Shown here: positions 1 to 7,285 of the stretch, piece after piece
How the letters are laid out: every line of letters begins with the position of its first letter
Position numbering within the stretch: position 1 is the stretch's first letter
Assembly (NCBI GenBank): GCA_025057695.1
Contig: JANWVB010000024.1
Coordinates: forward strand, 1 to 15,245
Length of the DNA: 15,245 nucleotides
Direction: 5' to 3'
Source of the DNA: Patescibacteria group bacterium
Lineage (GTDB): Bacteria; Patescibacteriota; Microgenomatia; UBA8517
The notes under the pieces: model-generated
The model's database searches: none
What the model was told of the DNA's origin: nothing
The model's input: the letters and a program-made list of their open reading frames with translations, nothing else
Program-made: the position numbers and the translations under genes

Positions 1-776
1 AAACTGGTACCAAATGTACCAATGTGTCGATGGTAACAACCCAGGCAGGGTAATTTCGCCTGCACCACGAAGCAAAGTTCTGGTACGGAGATTATTTGGC
101 GTGGGTCAGTCCTGCCAGCAACAAGCACTGCTGGTATCCTACATGCTTGCGCAAGATGCAAAAATCCTGTATCGACAGTTATACAAGCTGCAGCATTTTG
201 CATGATGTAAACCATTTCAGGAAATGTGCAATGGTCAAGAATGTTGATGGCATCCGGAATGACGGTCCGCAGCATGTGAAAAATTACAGGGGTATATTCT
301 GGGAAATCTTTCTTCAATGCTGTTAAAATATCATACACTTTGTTCATGGATAAATTCTTGGCAGGTGGACCAGCCAATGGAGTGAAAACTATATATTTTT
401 TTTTAAGTGAATCCCATTTTTTTCTTACTCTGTTTTTTAGATACTTTTTAACATCAGGCACGAAGGGTTGGTCAAATTCTAATTTGAGACCAGAACTAAA
501 CTCATAGCCGTCTAGAAAATGTTGCTGCGGTGAGTGCTCATAACAAAAGGCATAGACAGCATCATAGCTCCCAACGATTTTAGCTAGTTCCACCTGCTTG
601 GCATCTATCCATTGATTTATTTCAGGGTAGTAGCGAAAAAGATCTAGTAGCGAATAGACATCGATCTGCGATGTTGGATACTTTTTTCGGAGTAGCTGGA
701 TGAACGGCGTTATTAATAGGCAATCCCCAAAGGCTCCGTGGCGGATAAGTAGGATTTTTTTATCATTCAACTTCAA
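1..776 (-). CDS. GT9 family (heptosyltransferase-like) glycosyltransferase, C-terminus cut by the window edge
   Basis: An uninterrupted reading frame of about 258 codons runs from 776 down to base 1 with no stop, so the gene continues past the left edge. The N-terminus reads KILLIRHGAFGDCLLITPF, the GT9 opening with the GD loop. Further on comes ITVDTGFLHLAQACRIPAV, the canonical D-T-G-x-x-H-L-A nucleotide-sugar-binding motif, then a CxxC pair (LPCLGCYH) typical of many GT9 proteins. The family transfers heptose or other sugars from nucleotide donors onto LPS-type acceptors in the cytoplasm. No ATG lies in frame between the preceding in-frame stop and the conserved start, so translation probably begins at TTG 776-774 (alternative TTG 770-768). 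This is 5 bases after the rmd stop, suggesting translational coupling. Family assignment is firm; donor and acceptor are unknown. Confidence 0.88.
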   Translation of the reverse strand, partial: MKLNDKKILLIRHGAFGDCLLITPFIQLLRKKYPTSQIDVYSLLDLFRYYPEINQWIDAKQVELAKIVGSYDAVYAFCYEHSPQQHFLDGYEFSSGLKLEFDQPFVPDVKKYLKNRVRKKWDSLKKKYIVFTPLAGPPAKNLSMNKVYDILTALKKDFPEYTPVIFHMLRTVIPDAINILDHCTFPEMVYIMQNAAACITVDTGFLHLAQACRIPAVLVAGRTDPRQIISVPELCFVVQAKLPCLGCYHRHIGTFGTS

Positions 777-781
777 ATTTA

Positions 782-1705
782 TTAGGCCACTATTTGACTA
801 CTTTGCTTAATATAAAGCAGCGTATCTTTTAAGGTATATTTATGGCTCCAGCCTAGCTGGTTTAATTTGCTGGCATCGCCAACCAAAATATTTTTCTCAT
901 TTTTCCGATATCTTACTGGATCGACTTTAATTTGCACTTTTTTACCATAGATGCTGGCTATTAATTCTATGACATCACGGAGTAAGTAGCCTTTGCCCGC
1001 GCTCACATTGTAAGTGCCTTCACAAATATTTTTTTGTAAAAGAAGCAAATATGCATCGCAAACGTCGCGCACATCTAGAAATTCGCGAACAACGTCAATA
1101 TTACCAACTTCAATGACACCTCTTTGTTCAACAAGGTTGCTGATTTGCTTGATCACTGATGGAATAAAAAATTGGTAACTTTGACCTGGGCCAGTGTGAT
1201 TAAAAGGGCGAGTGATGATAACAGGAATACCATAACAAGTTGCATAAGTTTTGCATGTATATTCGCCATTTAGTTTAGAGACTGCGTATGGATTTTGAGG
1301 ATCCAATAGATGATCTTCTTTAATAGGGACTTCTGAATTAGCATAAATGTCAGCGGAAGAAACATATAAAAATCTGCAATTTCCCGCAAATCTCCGAATA
1401 ACTTCTAAAAGATTTAAAGTTATGGTACTATTTACGTAGATTGTCTCGTATGGTCGCTGCTTACTTGCTCCTGCAGAAGTTAATCCAGCAAGATGTAGCA
1501 CTGCATCCAAATGTTCCTTTTTAACTAAATCACATAACTCATTAAATTTTAGCAAATCCAATTGTCGGATTTCAACATTGGGAAATTGTTGAATCGTTAC
1601 TTCACTTGTGTTAGTTATTCCTATTATCCGACTGAAGTAGTGGTGGCAGCGCGCGATAAAATGTTTTCCAACGAAACCCGAGGCTCCAGTTATCAGCAAT
1701 TTCAT
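782..1705 (-). CDS. rmd: GDP-6-deoxy-4-keto-D-mannose reductase (GDP-D-rhamnose synthesis)
   Basis: This is a 307-residue extended short-chain dehydrogenase. The Rossmann motif TGASGFVG is at residues 6-13, the catalytic serine region VSSADIY near 115-121, and the catalytic pair is Y140-xxx-K144 (NPYAVSK). RPFNHTGPGQ followed by EVGNIDVVREFLDVRDV is the Rmd-type substrate-binding signature, and the SSADIY context differs from the SSCIYP of the fucose synthase Fcl. Rmd reduces the Gmd product with NAD(P)H to GDP-D-rhamnose in the cytoplasm. The frame is open 29 codons further upstream, but ATG 1705 was chosen because it overlaps the gmd stop as ATGA and places the glycine motif at the usual distance from the N-terminus. 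Length matches the family. A reductase giving another GDP-6-deoxyhexose cannot be fully excluded. Confidence 0.88.
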   Translation of the reverse strand: MKLLITGASGFVGKHFIARCHHYFSRIIGITNTSEVTIQQFPNVEIRQLDLLKFNELCDLVKKEHLDAVLHLAGLTSAGASKQRPYETIYVNSTITLNLLEVIRRFAGNCRFLYVSSADIYANSEVPIKEDHLLDPQNPYAVSKLNGEYTCKTYATCYGIPVIITRPFNHTGPGQSYQFFIPSVIKQISNLVEQRGVIEVGNIDVVREFLDVRDVCDAYLLLLQKNICEGTYNVSAGKGYLLRDVIELIASIYGKKVQIKVDPVRYRKNEKNILVGDASKLNQLGWSHKYTLKDTLLYIKQSSQIVA

Positions 1706-2679
1706 TTTGTAGTACTTTCCCGAGCCACTCTTTCCAGGTCTGCCTCGACCATTATTTGGACTAATTCTTTGAAGCTCGTTTTTGGGGTCCAACCAAGTTG
1801 GCTTTTTGCCTTTTGGTAATCTCCTATCAGTAAGTCAACTTCTGCTGGACGCATGAAACGCTCGTCGGTAACTACATAATCTTTATAGTCGAGCCCAACA
1901 TATTGGAACGCAAGTTCGCAAAATTCCCGGACACTATGCGTTTCGCCAGTCGCGATTACATAGTCGTCCGGTTTGGGTTGTTGGAGCATAAGCCACATGG
2001 CTTCAACATAATCTTTGGCATATCCCCAATCACGTTTGGCTTCAAGATTGCCTAAACGTAGTTCTTTTGCCTTTCCAAGCTTTATTCGAGCAACTCCATC
2101 TGTGATTTTGCGTGTGACAAACTCGATACCACGCCGTGGACTCTCGTGATTGAAAAGTATACCAGAGCATGCAAAAATACCAAATGATTCCCGATAATTC
2201 ACTGTTATCCAGTGGCCATAAACTTTAGCAACGCCATACGGCGAGCGGGGATAAAAAGGGGTTTTTTCAGTTTGTGGAATTTCTTGGACCATACCAAACA
2301 TTTCCGAGCTTGAGGCCTGGTAAAATTTAATTTTAGGATTAACGATTCTTATAGCCTCGAGAATATTGGTCACCCCTATGGCAGTGCAGAGTCCTGTCAG
2401 GACTGGTTGGTTCCAGCTTTCCCCAACGAATGACTGGGCGGCTAAGTTGTAAACCTCATCGGGGCGAGTTTTTTCCAACAGGCGTGCGAGTGAACCAAGA
2501 TCAATAAGATCAGCAAAGTGGAGTTCAATTTTTTCGAGCAAATGATCGATACGCTCTGTATTCATAGAACCATTACGACGCATCATGCCATGTACTTTAT
2601 ACCCTTTTTCCAACAGAAATTCGGCTAGATAAGACCCATCCTGGCCTGTGATACCTGTAATTAGTGCTGTTTTTGACAC
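1702..2679 (-). CDS. gmd: GDP-mannose 4,6-dehydratase
   Basis: This 325-residue protein is an unmistakable Gmd. It has TGITGQDG at residues 8-15 (NADP binding), RRNGSMNTERIDHL at 34-47, SSSEMFG at 123-129 (catalytic S/E region) and Y148-xxx-K152 in SPYGVAK, followed by WITVNYRESFG and LFNHESPRRG. It converts GDP-D-mannose to GDP-4-keto-6-deoxy-D-mannose, the substrate of the Rmd encoded immediately downstream with a 4-base overlap. The start codon is GTG (2679-2677), supported by a good ribosome binding site 6 bases upstream. No gene for GDP-mannose supply (manA, manB, manC) lies in the window, so the precursor must come from elsewhere. The gene appears intact. Confidence 0.96.
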   Translation of the reverse strand: MSKTALITGITGQDGSYLAEFLLEKGYKVHGMMRRNGSMNTERIDHLLEKIELHFADLIDLGSLARLLEKTRPDEVYNLAAQSFVGESWNQPVLTGLCTAIGVTNILEAIRIVNPKIKFYQASSSEMFGMVQEIPQTEKTPFYPRSPYGVAKVYGHWITVNYRESFGIFACSGILFNHESPRRGIEFVTRKITDGVARIKLGKAKELRLGNLEAKRDWGYAKDYVEAMWLMLQQPKPDDYVIATGETHSVREFCELAFQYVGLDYKDYVVTDERFMRPAEVDLLIGDYQKAKSQLGWTPKTSFKELVQIMVEADLERVARESTTK

Positions 2680-2685
2680 AATGTG

Positions 2686-2691
2686 CCCCTT
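2686..2691 (-). promoter_or_regulatory. Ribosome binding site of gmd
   Basis: AAGGGG read on the minus strand, 6 bases before GTG 2679. It lies in the 15-base gap after the stop of the upstream GT4 gene and decides the non-ATG start of gmd. Confidence 0.75.
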
Positions 2692-2694
2692 AAA

Positions 2695-4038
2695 TCACCC
2701 AATGGCAAACTTATAAATCTCTAGAGCATAATCTTTCCACGATTTCCATTTGAAATCTTGTGCTTCCCTGATTTTTTGATTGTACAATTTCTTATCAGTC
2801 AAAAGCCTTTTCATCGCTAATGCAATACTTTCAGAGGACGCTGGGTCAACAAGTAAACACCCTTTTACCTTTAGTGCGATTTCTTTCATGCTACTGCAAT
2901 TGGAAGTAATGCATGGCTTTGCAAAGTACAAACTTTCGATAATTGGTAACCCAAAACCCTCTTCAAAAGGCACATAAACTGTTGCATAAGAAATTTTATA
3001 CAAAGTCACAAGTTCCTTTTCGTCAACATTATTTAGCATGAGCACTGGATAGTTTTTGCGCATTTTCTCATATTCCTCTATTATGTGCTCAAAAAACCAA
3101 CCCTTGGCACCACAGATCAATAGCTGAAATTCCAAACCCCAATCTGACAATATCTTGCAGGCGGTCAGGAGATTCAAATGATTTTTTCTAGGCTCGATGG
3201 TTCCGACACAAAGAAATAAAGGAATTTGTTTATTAATTCCATATTTTTCCCAAATAGGCGGTTGATCATTTGAGATTTTTGAACTATCACGATTGTCTGG
3301 AAAAGAGACGGCGAGGTAATGGGTAGCAATAGTTGGTCTCTTGTCTTGCTCCACCATTTCAAAGTATTGAATCACTTTTTTTCTTGTTGCTTCGCTAATA
3401 CAAGAGATTTTATAGCTGTTTTTTACAAGAGTCAGGAAATTAACAAATACTCCTGCAACCGCAGAGTATTCAGGAGTTGTGATAGGTGTTAAGTCGTAAA
3501 CGATCAAAACCAGTTTTATTCCGTGGCAATTCACTAATTCACATAAGAAAGAAATCTCTTTACGAGAAAAAATTGGGGAAGGAATCAGCATTGTCACATC
3601 TTCACCATTAATCCAATTGACAGTTTTTCGGTGCGTTTTTTGCGAGTTAAATTTAGTTTTTGCATCTTTCAGAAAATCTACCATGAATGTTGGCAATATT
3701 TTTTTGGCAAATGACTTTAGTAGTCTATAGAGGCCTTGCTGGGATCTTGACTCAATAGTTTTGTAGCTTGCGAAACTTCTAATTTTATCAAGAACTTGTG
3801 ATCTCTCAATCTCAAAGTATTTTTTTTGTTTTTCATCCCAAATCACGAAGCGGACTGGCAAATTCTGATTGATTAATTCTCGCGCAAGATTGAAAGCTAC
3901 ACGTGGAATACCAGTCATTCTGCTAACATGCCATGCATCACCCAAATTAAACAAAAACGCAGGTTTAGACTTTTTTTCAGATGTTTGAAACTTACTTTTG
4001 GAAGTGGTGATTAGATTTTCTGCCATTTTTATTTTCAT
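2695..4038 (-). CDS. GT4 family glycosyltransferase (GT-B fold)
   Basis: A 447-residue protein with both GT-B halves. The N-terminal half contains MTGIPRVAFNLARELINQ (about 41-58), a TGI-x-RV glycine loop, and VLIVYDLTPI near 177-186. The C-terminal half contains LFLCVGTIEPRKNHLNLL (about 274-291) and the E-x7-E retaining-transferase motif EGFGLPIIE at 360-368. No membrane helices or signal peptide are evident, so it probably acts in the cytoplasm or at the inner membrane face. Position directly before gmd and rmd suggests a mannosyl- or D-rhamnosyltransferase using a GDP donor; this is inference from context. Start is uncertain: ATG 4038 and ATG 4026 both lack a clear Shine-Dalgarno sequence. 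About 90 bases separate it from the broken gene upstream. The N-terminal motif resembles the last module of the fused protein at 11867-15245. Confidence 0.85.
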   Translation of the reverse strand: MKIKMAENLITTSKSKFQTSEKKSKPAFLFNLGDAWHVSRMTGIPRVAFNLARELINQNLPVRFVIWDEKQKKYFEIERSQVLDKIRSFASYKTIESRSQQGLYRLLKSFAKKILPTFMVDFLKDAKTKFNSQKTHRKTVNWINGEDVTMLIPSPIFSRKEISFLCELVNCHGIKLVLIVYDLTPITTPEYSAVAGVFVNFLTLVKNSYKISCISEATRKKVIQYFEMVEQDKRPTIATHYLAVSFPDNRDSSKISNDQPPIWEKYGINKQIPLFLCVGTIEPRKNHLNLLTACKILSDWGLEFQLLICGAKGWFFEHIIEEYEKMRKNYPVLMLNNVDEKELVTLYKISYATVYVPFEEGFGLPIIESLYFAKPCITSNCSSMKEIALKVKGCLLVDPASSESIALAMKRLLTDKKLYNQKIREAQDFKWKSWKDYALEIYKFAIG

Positions 4039-4128
4039 TTAAACATTGATTTGACTTTTTAAAAACGCTTTAATAAAAATTTACTATCAAATGTTCAGCT
4101 GTTTGCAAGACTATTGGGTTTTGGCTGA
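4039..4128 (-). promoter_or_regulatory. AT-rich intergenic gap, possible internal promoter for the GT4-gmd-rmd-GT9 genes
   Basis: This is the only sizeable gap in the left block, 90 bases of very AT-rich sequence between the true stop of the broken GT-C-like gene and the intact GT4 gene. On the minus strand it holds weak promoter-like hexamers, for example TATTAA at 4075-4070 with a poor -35 match about 17 bases upstream. The main argument is indirect: four intact genes follow two frameshifted ones, so independent transcription would make sense. No convincing consensus promoter or terminator hairpin was seen. Confidence 0.22.
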
Positions 4129-5521
4129 TCATGGACCTGGCACATGGAGCATCCGTTCACGCGCACAGCGGTAATAGGTTTCGGTTTTCCAGAAGGAAGT
4201 TGGAATATTTTGTTTTTGCATAATGTCAGCGAGATTGCGGCAATGGGGGCCTGTTTCATGTAGTGATTTGTGCAATACAATTGCTCGATCTGCAAATGGG
4301 GCAAAAGAACATAATATGCTGAATAGATCGTCGCGCCAATTAGTGCAATGGCCAGAGTGAATCTCTTGCCCTTAACAATTTGTTTTATAGAAAAAACGTT
4401 ATTTTTTGGGGGTTGGTATTGGGCTGTAAGTATCAACACAATTAGGAATGTTAACATCGGTGCAACCATTAGTCTATTACCCCAAAAATCCCATCCAAAA
4501 GGAGCCCACCAAAGTGCAAATGCCCCGGCCGATACTAAGGCATAAAAAAAACCAAATGTGAAAGCAAATCTGTTTATGCGGAAACCTAAGCATTTAGTAC
4601 CAATAAGTATAATTGTAAGTGGAAAAAGCCAAAATGCTAGTAAACCTCCATTGGGTGAAAAAATGATTCCTATGAAAAACTCTACACTTTTGAGGAGCGA
4701 GGGCTGGGTAGCTTTTGCCTCTTCTAAATACGCTTGTGGGAGCATGGTACGATACTTAATCCAGTTATATCCTGTATTCACAAGTATGGCCGCTGCAAGA
4801 GATACAAAAAAAATTATTAATGGCATCAAAAAATTCTTTTTTGATATATCTATTTCCCTATCAGGCAATATTATTTGCAAGTTAGGTATTTTGATTTTCG
4901 CTATTAACATCAAAGTGAGTATTGTGACTAATAAAGTCATCATTGTGGTATCTTTGTAGATCATAGCAAGTATCCCACAAAAAAGTGTCATCATGATAAG
5001 AAAGTAATTGGTTGGCCAAGTGATCGCATTAGGTCTTGTGAACATAAGCAACAAAGCTGACAAAAAAACACCCATGAAGACACCGCCTTGTAATTCTTAA
5101 TTCTAAGGCACCAGAATTTAAATAGTAACTTGGCATTGGGCTCAATGAGATAGCTAATAGATAAAGAGTAATCAACTTGCTGCCAAAATTTATTTTTCTT
5201 GTATTAAGAAAGAATAGTAAAGAAAACAGAAAGCAGCAAAACCAAAAAATTGATTGTGAAGATGCGACGCGGATCTTGGTTTGCGAGAGCAGAATTAATT
5301 AGATAGCCGGCTGGAAATTTACTAACATCTTTACCACATTCACGCCAGACTGAATTTGACAAACAATTTTTTAGCGAAACCCAATCTTTATACCAAGCAT
5401 AATAATCTGCTGAGGTAAAACCGTATTTTGCGATGCCATACCAAAATGTCGCAGCTGCGCTTGTTATCAAAAGGGTTAGAAAGACAATAGTTATATTTTC
5501 TAACTTTTGCGAACCCTGCAT
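4129..5521 (-). pseudogene. Broken GT-C-like multi-pass membrane protein (three frameshifts)
   Basis: Joining three minus-strand frames gives one protein of about 470 residues with many hydrophobic helices and a GT-C-like first loop (FTSADYYAWYKDW). Lesion 1: one extra base in the T runs complementary to 5219-5226 gives an early stop at 5204; the frame then continues as FFLNTRKINFG and onward. Lesion 2: a 7-bp tandem duplication at 5091-5104; removing one copy restores GALELQGGVFMG. Lesion 3: one missing base, most likely in the T run complementary to 4303-4306; beyond it the next frame reads DRAIVLHKSLHETGP and ends ETYYRCARERMLHVPGP with a stop at 4129. In the present frame translation instead runs on to 4095 with an unrelated proline-rich tail. 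The gene starts at ATG 5521, overlapping the upstream gene by 22 bases. It was probably a lipid-linked-sugar-dependent glycosyltransferase; the exact family is not recognised. Confidence 0.85.
5091..5104. repeat. Perfect 7-bp tandem duplication that frameshifts the GT-C-like gene
   Basis: TAATTCT occurs twice head to tail (5091-5097 and 5098-5104). On the coding strand this is AGAATTA twice. Two copies shift the frame by +1 and create an in-frame TAA; one copy gives an uninterrupted codon series across the junction (GCC TTA GAA TTA CAA GGC GGT). It is best read as a slipped-strand duplication in a formerly intact gene. Confidence 0.85.
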
Positions 5522-7165
5522 ACCAAAAATAGTTTACCTTCATGAGTATTGTGCTGAACACACGCTAAAGAACGCAATTTCTTTTGATAGGCTTGGTAAA
5601 ATTCTGGCGCCAAAACATAAATTGCTTTTTTTTCAAGCACTTTTAGTCTTTCTTCATAATTACAGTGATAGTTAATTAAGGATACAGGGGTCCTCGCTGC
5701 GTAAAAACTGTTTGTTACGACTTGGTGTTGTGAAGTCCAACTACCAATCATTTCATAGTTGTGCACACCACCCGGTGTTTTCTCGTGATCACATTGCCAG
5801 GGGGGAAAAACTAAGACTGCGTTAACTCCGTTCATGTCTATTTCTGGAAATTCGAGTTTTTTGAAAGTTGCAAGGGTTCTACGTAAATTGGAGGCAATGG
5901 GTGCTACATCGATGATCTGCAACACACTGAGTATGGTCAGAACCATCATGAGCCTTCTTTTTTTCAATCTGATTGCTAATAAACTCGCTGATAGCACTAT
6001 TAACCAAAAACCAGCAAGCCAAAAGAACCTTCCAGGTGATCGGATTTAGCAAGATGAACTTCAATTCCTCTTGGCAATGGTAATGTAAATAGCTTGTACT
6101 TGGATAAATAAATAGTGTTCGTGACCGCCATCATGAAGCTGATAAATATGACCAAAACCGCTGGTAGTACGATTGCTCGCATCTCTTCAAATTGTTTTAT
6201 TTTTTTTATTTGCATCGTCATGATTGCTGCCATTATTATTAGTATTATAATGCCGACTCCCAAGTAATTGTATCCCTCCCCACTTTGTCTACCAGTTGGA
6301 TCTGGAATGTCGATGGGGAGCAAGCCGGCCTTGCCATTAGAATCAATGGGACCCAAAAGATTCATAGAGTTGTGCTGATAATCCCATGTACCAACGGATA
6401 CCTCAGCACCTACAGCGAAGCCAAAAATCAGCCAGGATGCAATCCATAGCGCGCAAAGGACAAAGGCGCCAAGAATGGTGTTTTTGAAACCCCAAATTTG
6501 CCTTTTGCTACCATAAAAAATAAGGCAGTTTATGAGAACCATCAACGAAAGATATACATTAATGCCTGTAGAGAAGATTAAAACTACACCATTCAAGAGC
6601 AGCCATCGTGACTTTTTGGTCTCGTTTATGGTCACTAGAGTTGCCCAAATGCTTGCCATTAAAATCCATTGGGATGACAATGCAATATGTCCAGAAAATC
6701 TGTTTAGTGTGAACGGCACGGTAACAATCATCAAGGCGACTAAAAAAGCGATGATATGGTCGCTTATTTCTTTACGATTGTTGACAAAATCCATAACTCT
6801 TAGTACCGTTGCATATCCCAACAAGCCTTGTAAAGTGAGGCATAGTACAAAATAATAACCAATAAATTGGTAGCCATCTGGTAAAAACCATGTAAAGGCT
6901 TTAGCAAAAAGCAAGAATAGGGGCATTGGGTCAAACATTGACACAGATAAAAAAAGAGGATAACTGAGCCGATTTGTCATGAGCCACGAGGAATCAGAAT
7001 CTGCCAAAAATGGCGCCATGCATAGTACACCGTTGAAAAATCTCCGACCAGCCAAGTGGTATTGGCTATATCAAAAGGGGTAGAACCCAAAGCATAAAGG
7101 CTCCATAATGTTACAAATATCACGACTAAAAGTGGGAAAACATAACTTCTTAGGTTAATTTTCAT
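5500..7165 (-). pseudogene. Broken DUF6311-like polytopic membrane protein (two frameshifts)
   Basis: Three minus-strand pieces join into one protein of about 555 residues, with an N-terminal membrane helix followed by many more. The first piece ends with GDFSTVYYAWRHF, resembling the GD-x-(a)-x-(h)-x-x-x-W-x-F loop of DUF6311 proteins. Lesion 1: one base missing, probably in the T5 run complementary to 7006-7010; restoring it gives RHFLADSDSSWLMTNRLSYP. The next piece carries SMFDPMPLFLLFAKAFTWF. Lesion 2: one base missing near 6044-6047; restoring it gives LAKFRSPGRFFWLAGFWLI, matching the FRSSGRFFW-type motif expected of the family. The last piece ends at 5500. The start ATG 7165 has a strong ribosome binding site. 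DUF6311 is uncharacterised; topology and the acidic first loop suggest a GT-C-like transferase using polyprenyl-linked sugar at the periplasmic face, which is inference. As it stands, only 62 residues would be made. Confidence 0.85.
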
Positions 7166-7285
7166 GCGATTCTCTCCTATTTGTATTTAAAGGTTTCTTT
7201 TTTGCTATGCATGCCCGGAAAACAGGGGATCGTCGCAAACCCAATATCACTTCCCGGCAATGCGTAATAGTGGCATAGGCCGATT
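7166..7285. promoter_or_regulatory. Divergent intergenic region
   Basis: A 120-base gap between the start of the minus-strand DUF6311-like gene and the start of the plus-strand methyltransferase gene. Divergent promoters must lie here if both are transcribed from their own signals. The half near 7171-7200 is AT-rich, while 7205-7285 is richer in G and C. No convincing -35/-10 pair, operator palindrome, ops/JUMPStart element or riboswitch was recognised on either strand. Confidence 0.35.
7174..7178 (-). promoter_or_regulatory. Ribosome binding site of the broken DUF6311-like gene
   Basis: AGGAG on the minus strand, 8 bases before ATG 7165. It fixes the original start of the now frameshifted gene and shows that the translation signal itself is intact. 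Confidence 0.75.

Noticed and set aside
14..326. Two short plus-strand open frames near the left edge
   Set aside because: They are antisense to the GT9 gene, whose minus-strand frame is continuous and carries family motifs.
782..1705. GDP-L-fucose synthase (fcl) instead of rmd
   Set aside because: The SSADIY and RPFNHTGPGQ motifs fit Rmd-type reductases rather than the epimerase-reductase Fcl.
1702..1819. Longer rmd start at 1792 giving 29 extra residues
   Set aside because: The extension overlaps the gmd end in another frame and is low in family-like sequence. ATG 1705 in the ATGA overlap fits the family N-terminus.
4558..4959. Plus-strand open frame of 133 codons
   Set aside because: It is antisense to the hydrophobic core of the broken GT-C-like gene, with no ribosome binding site or recognisable motif. 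The minus-strand frames join into a far better protein.
5500..5521. A sixth frameshift joining the two broken membrane genes into one
   Set aside because: The upstream product ends naturally, and the next ATG at 5521 starts a new membrane protein with its own first helix and acidic loop. A 22-base overlap between operon genes is a simpler explanation.
4129..7165. Phase-variable switching through the T4/T5 tracts at the frameshift sites
   Set aside because: The tracts are too short for typical slippage hot spots, and each gene needs two or three simultaneous corrections to be restored, so decay is the simpler reading.
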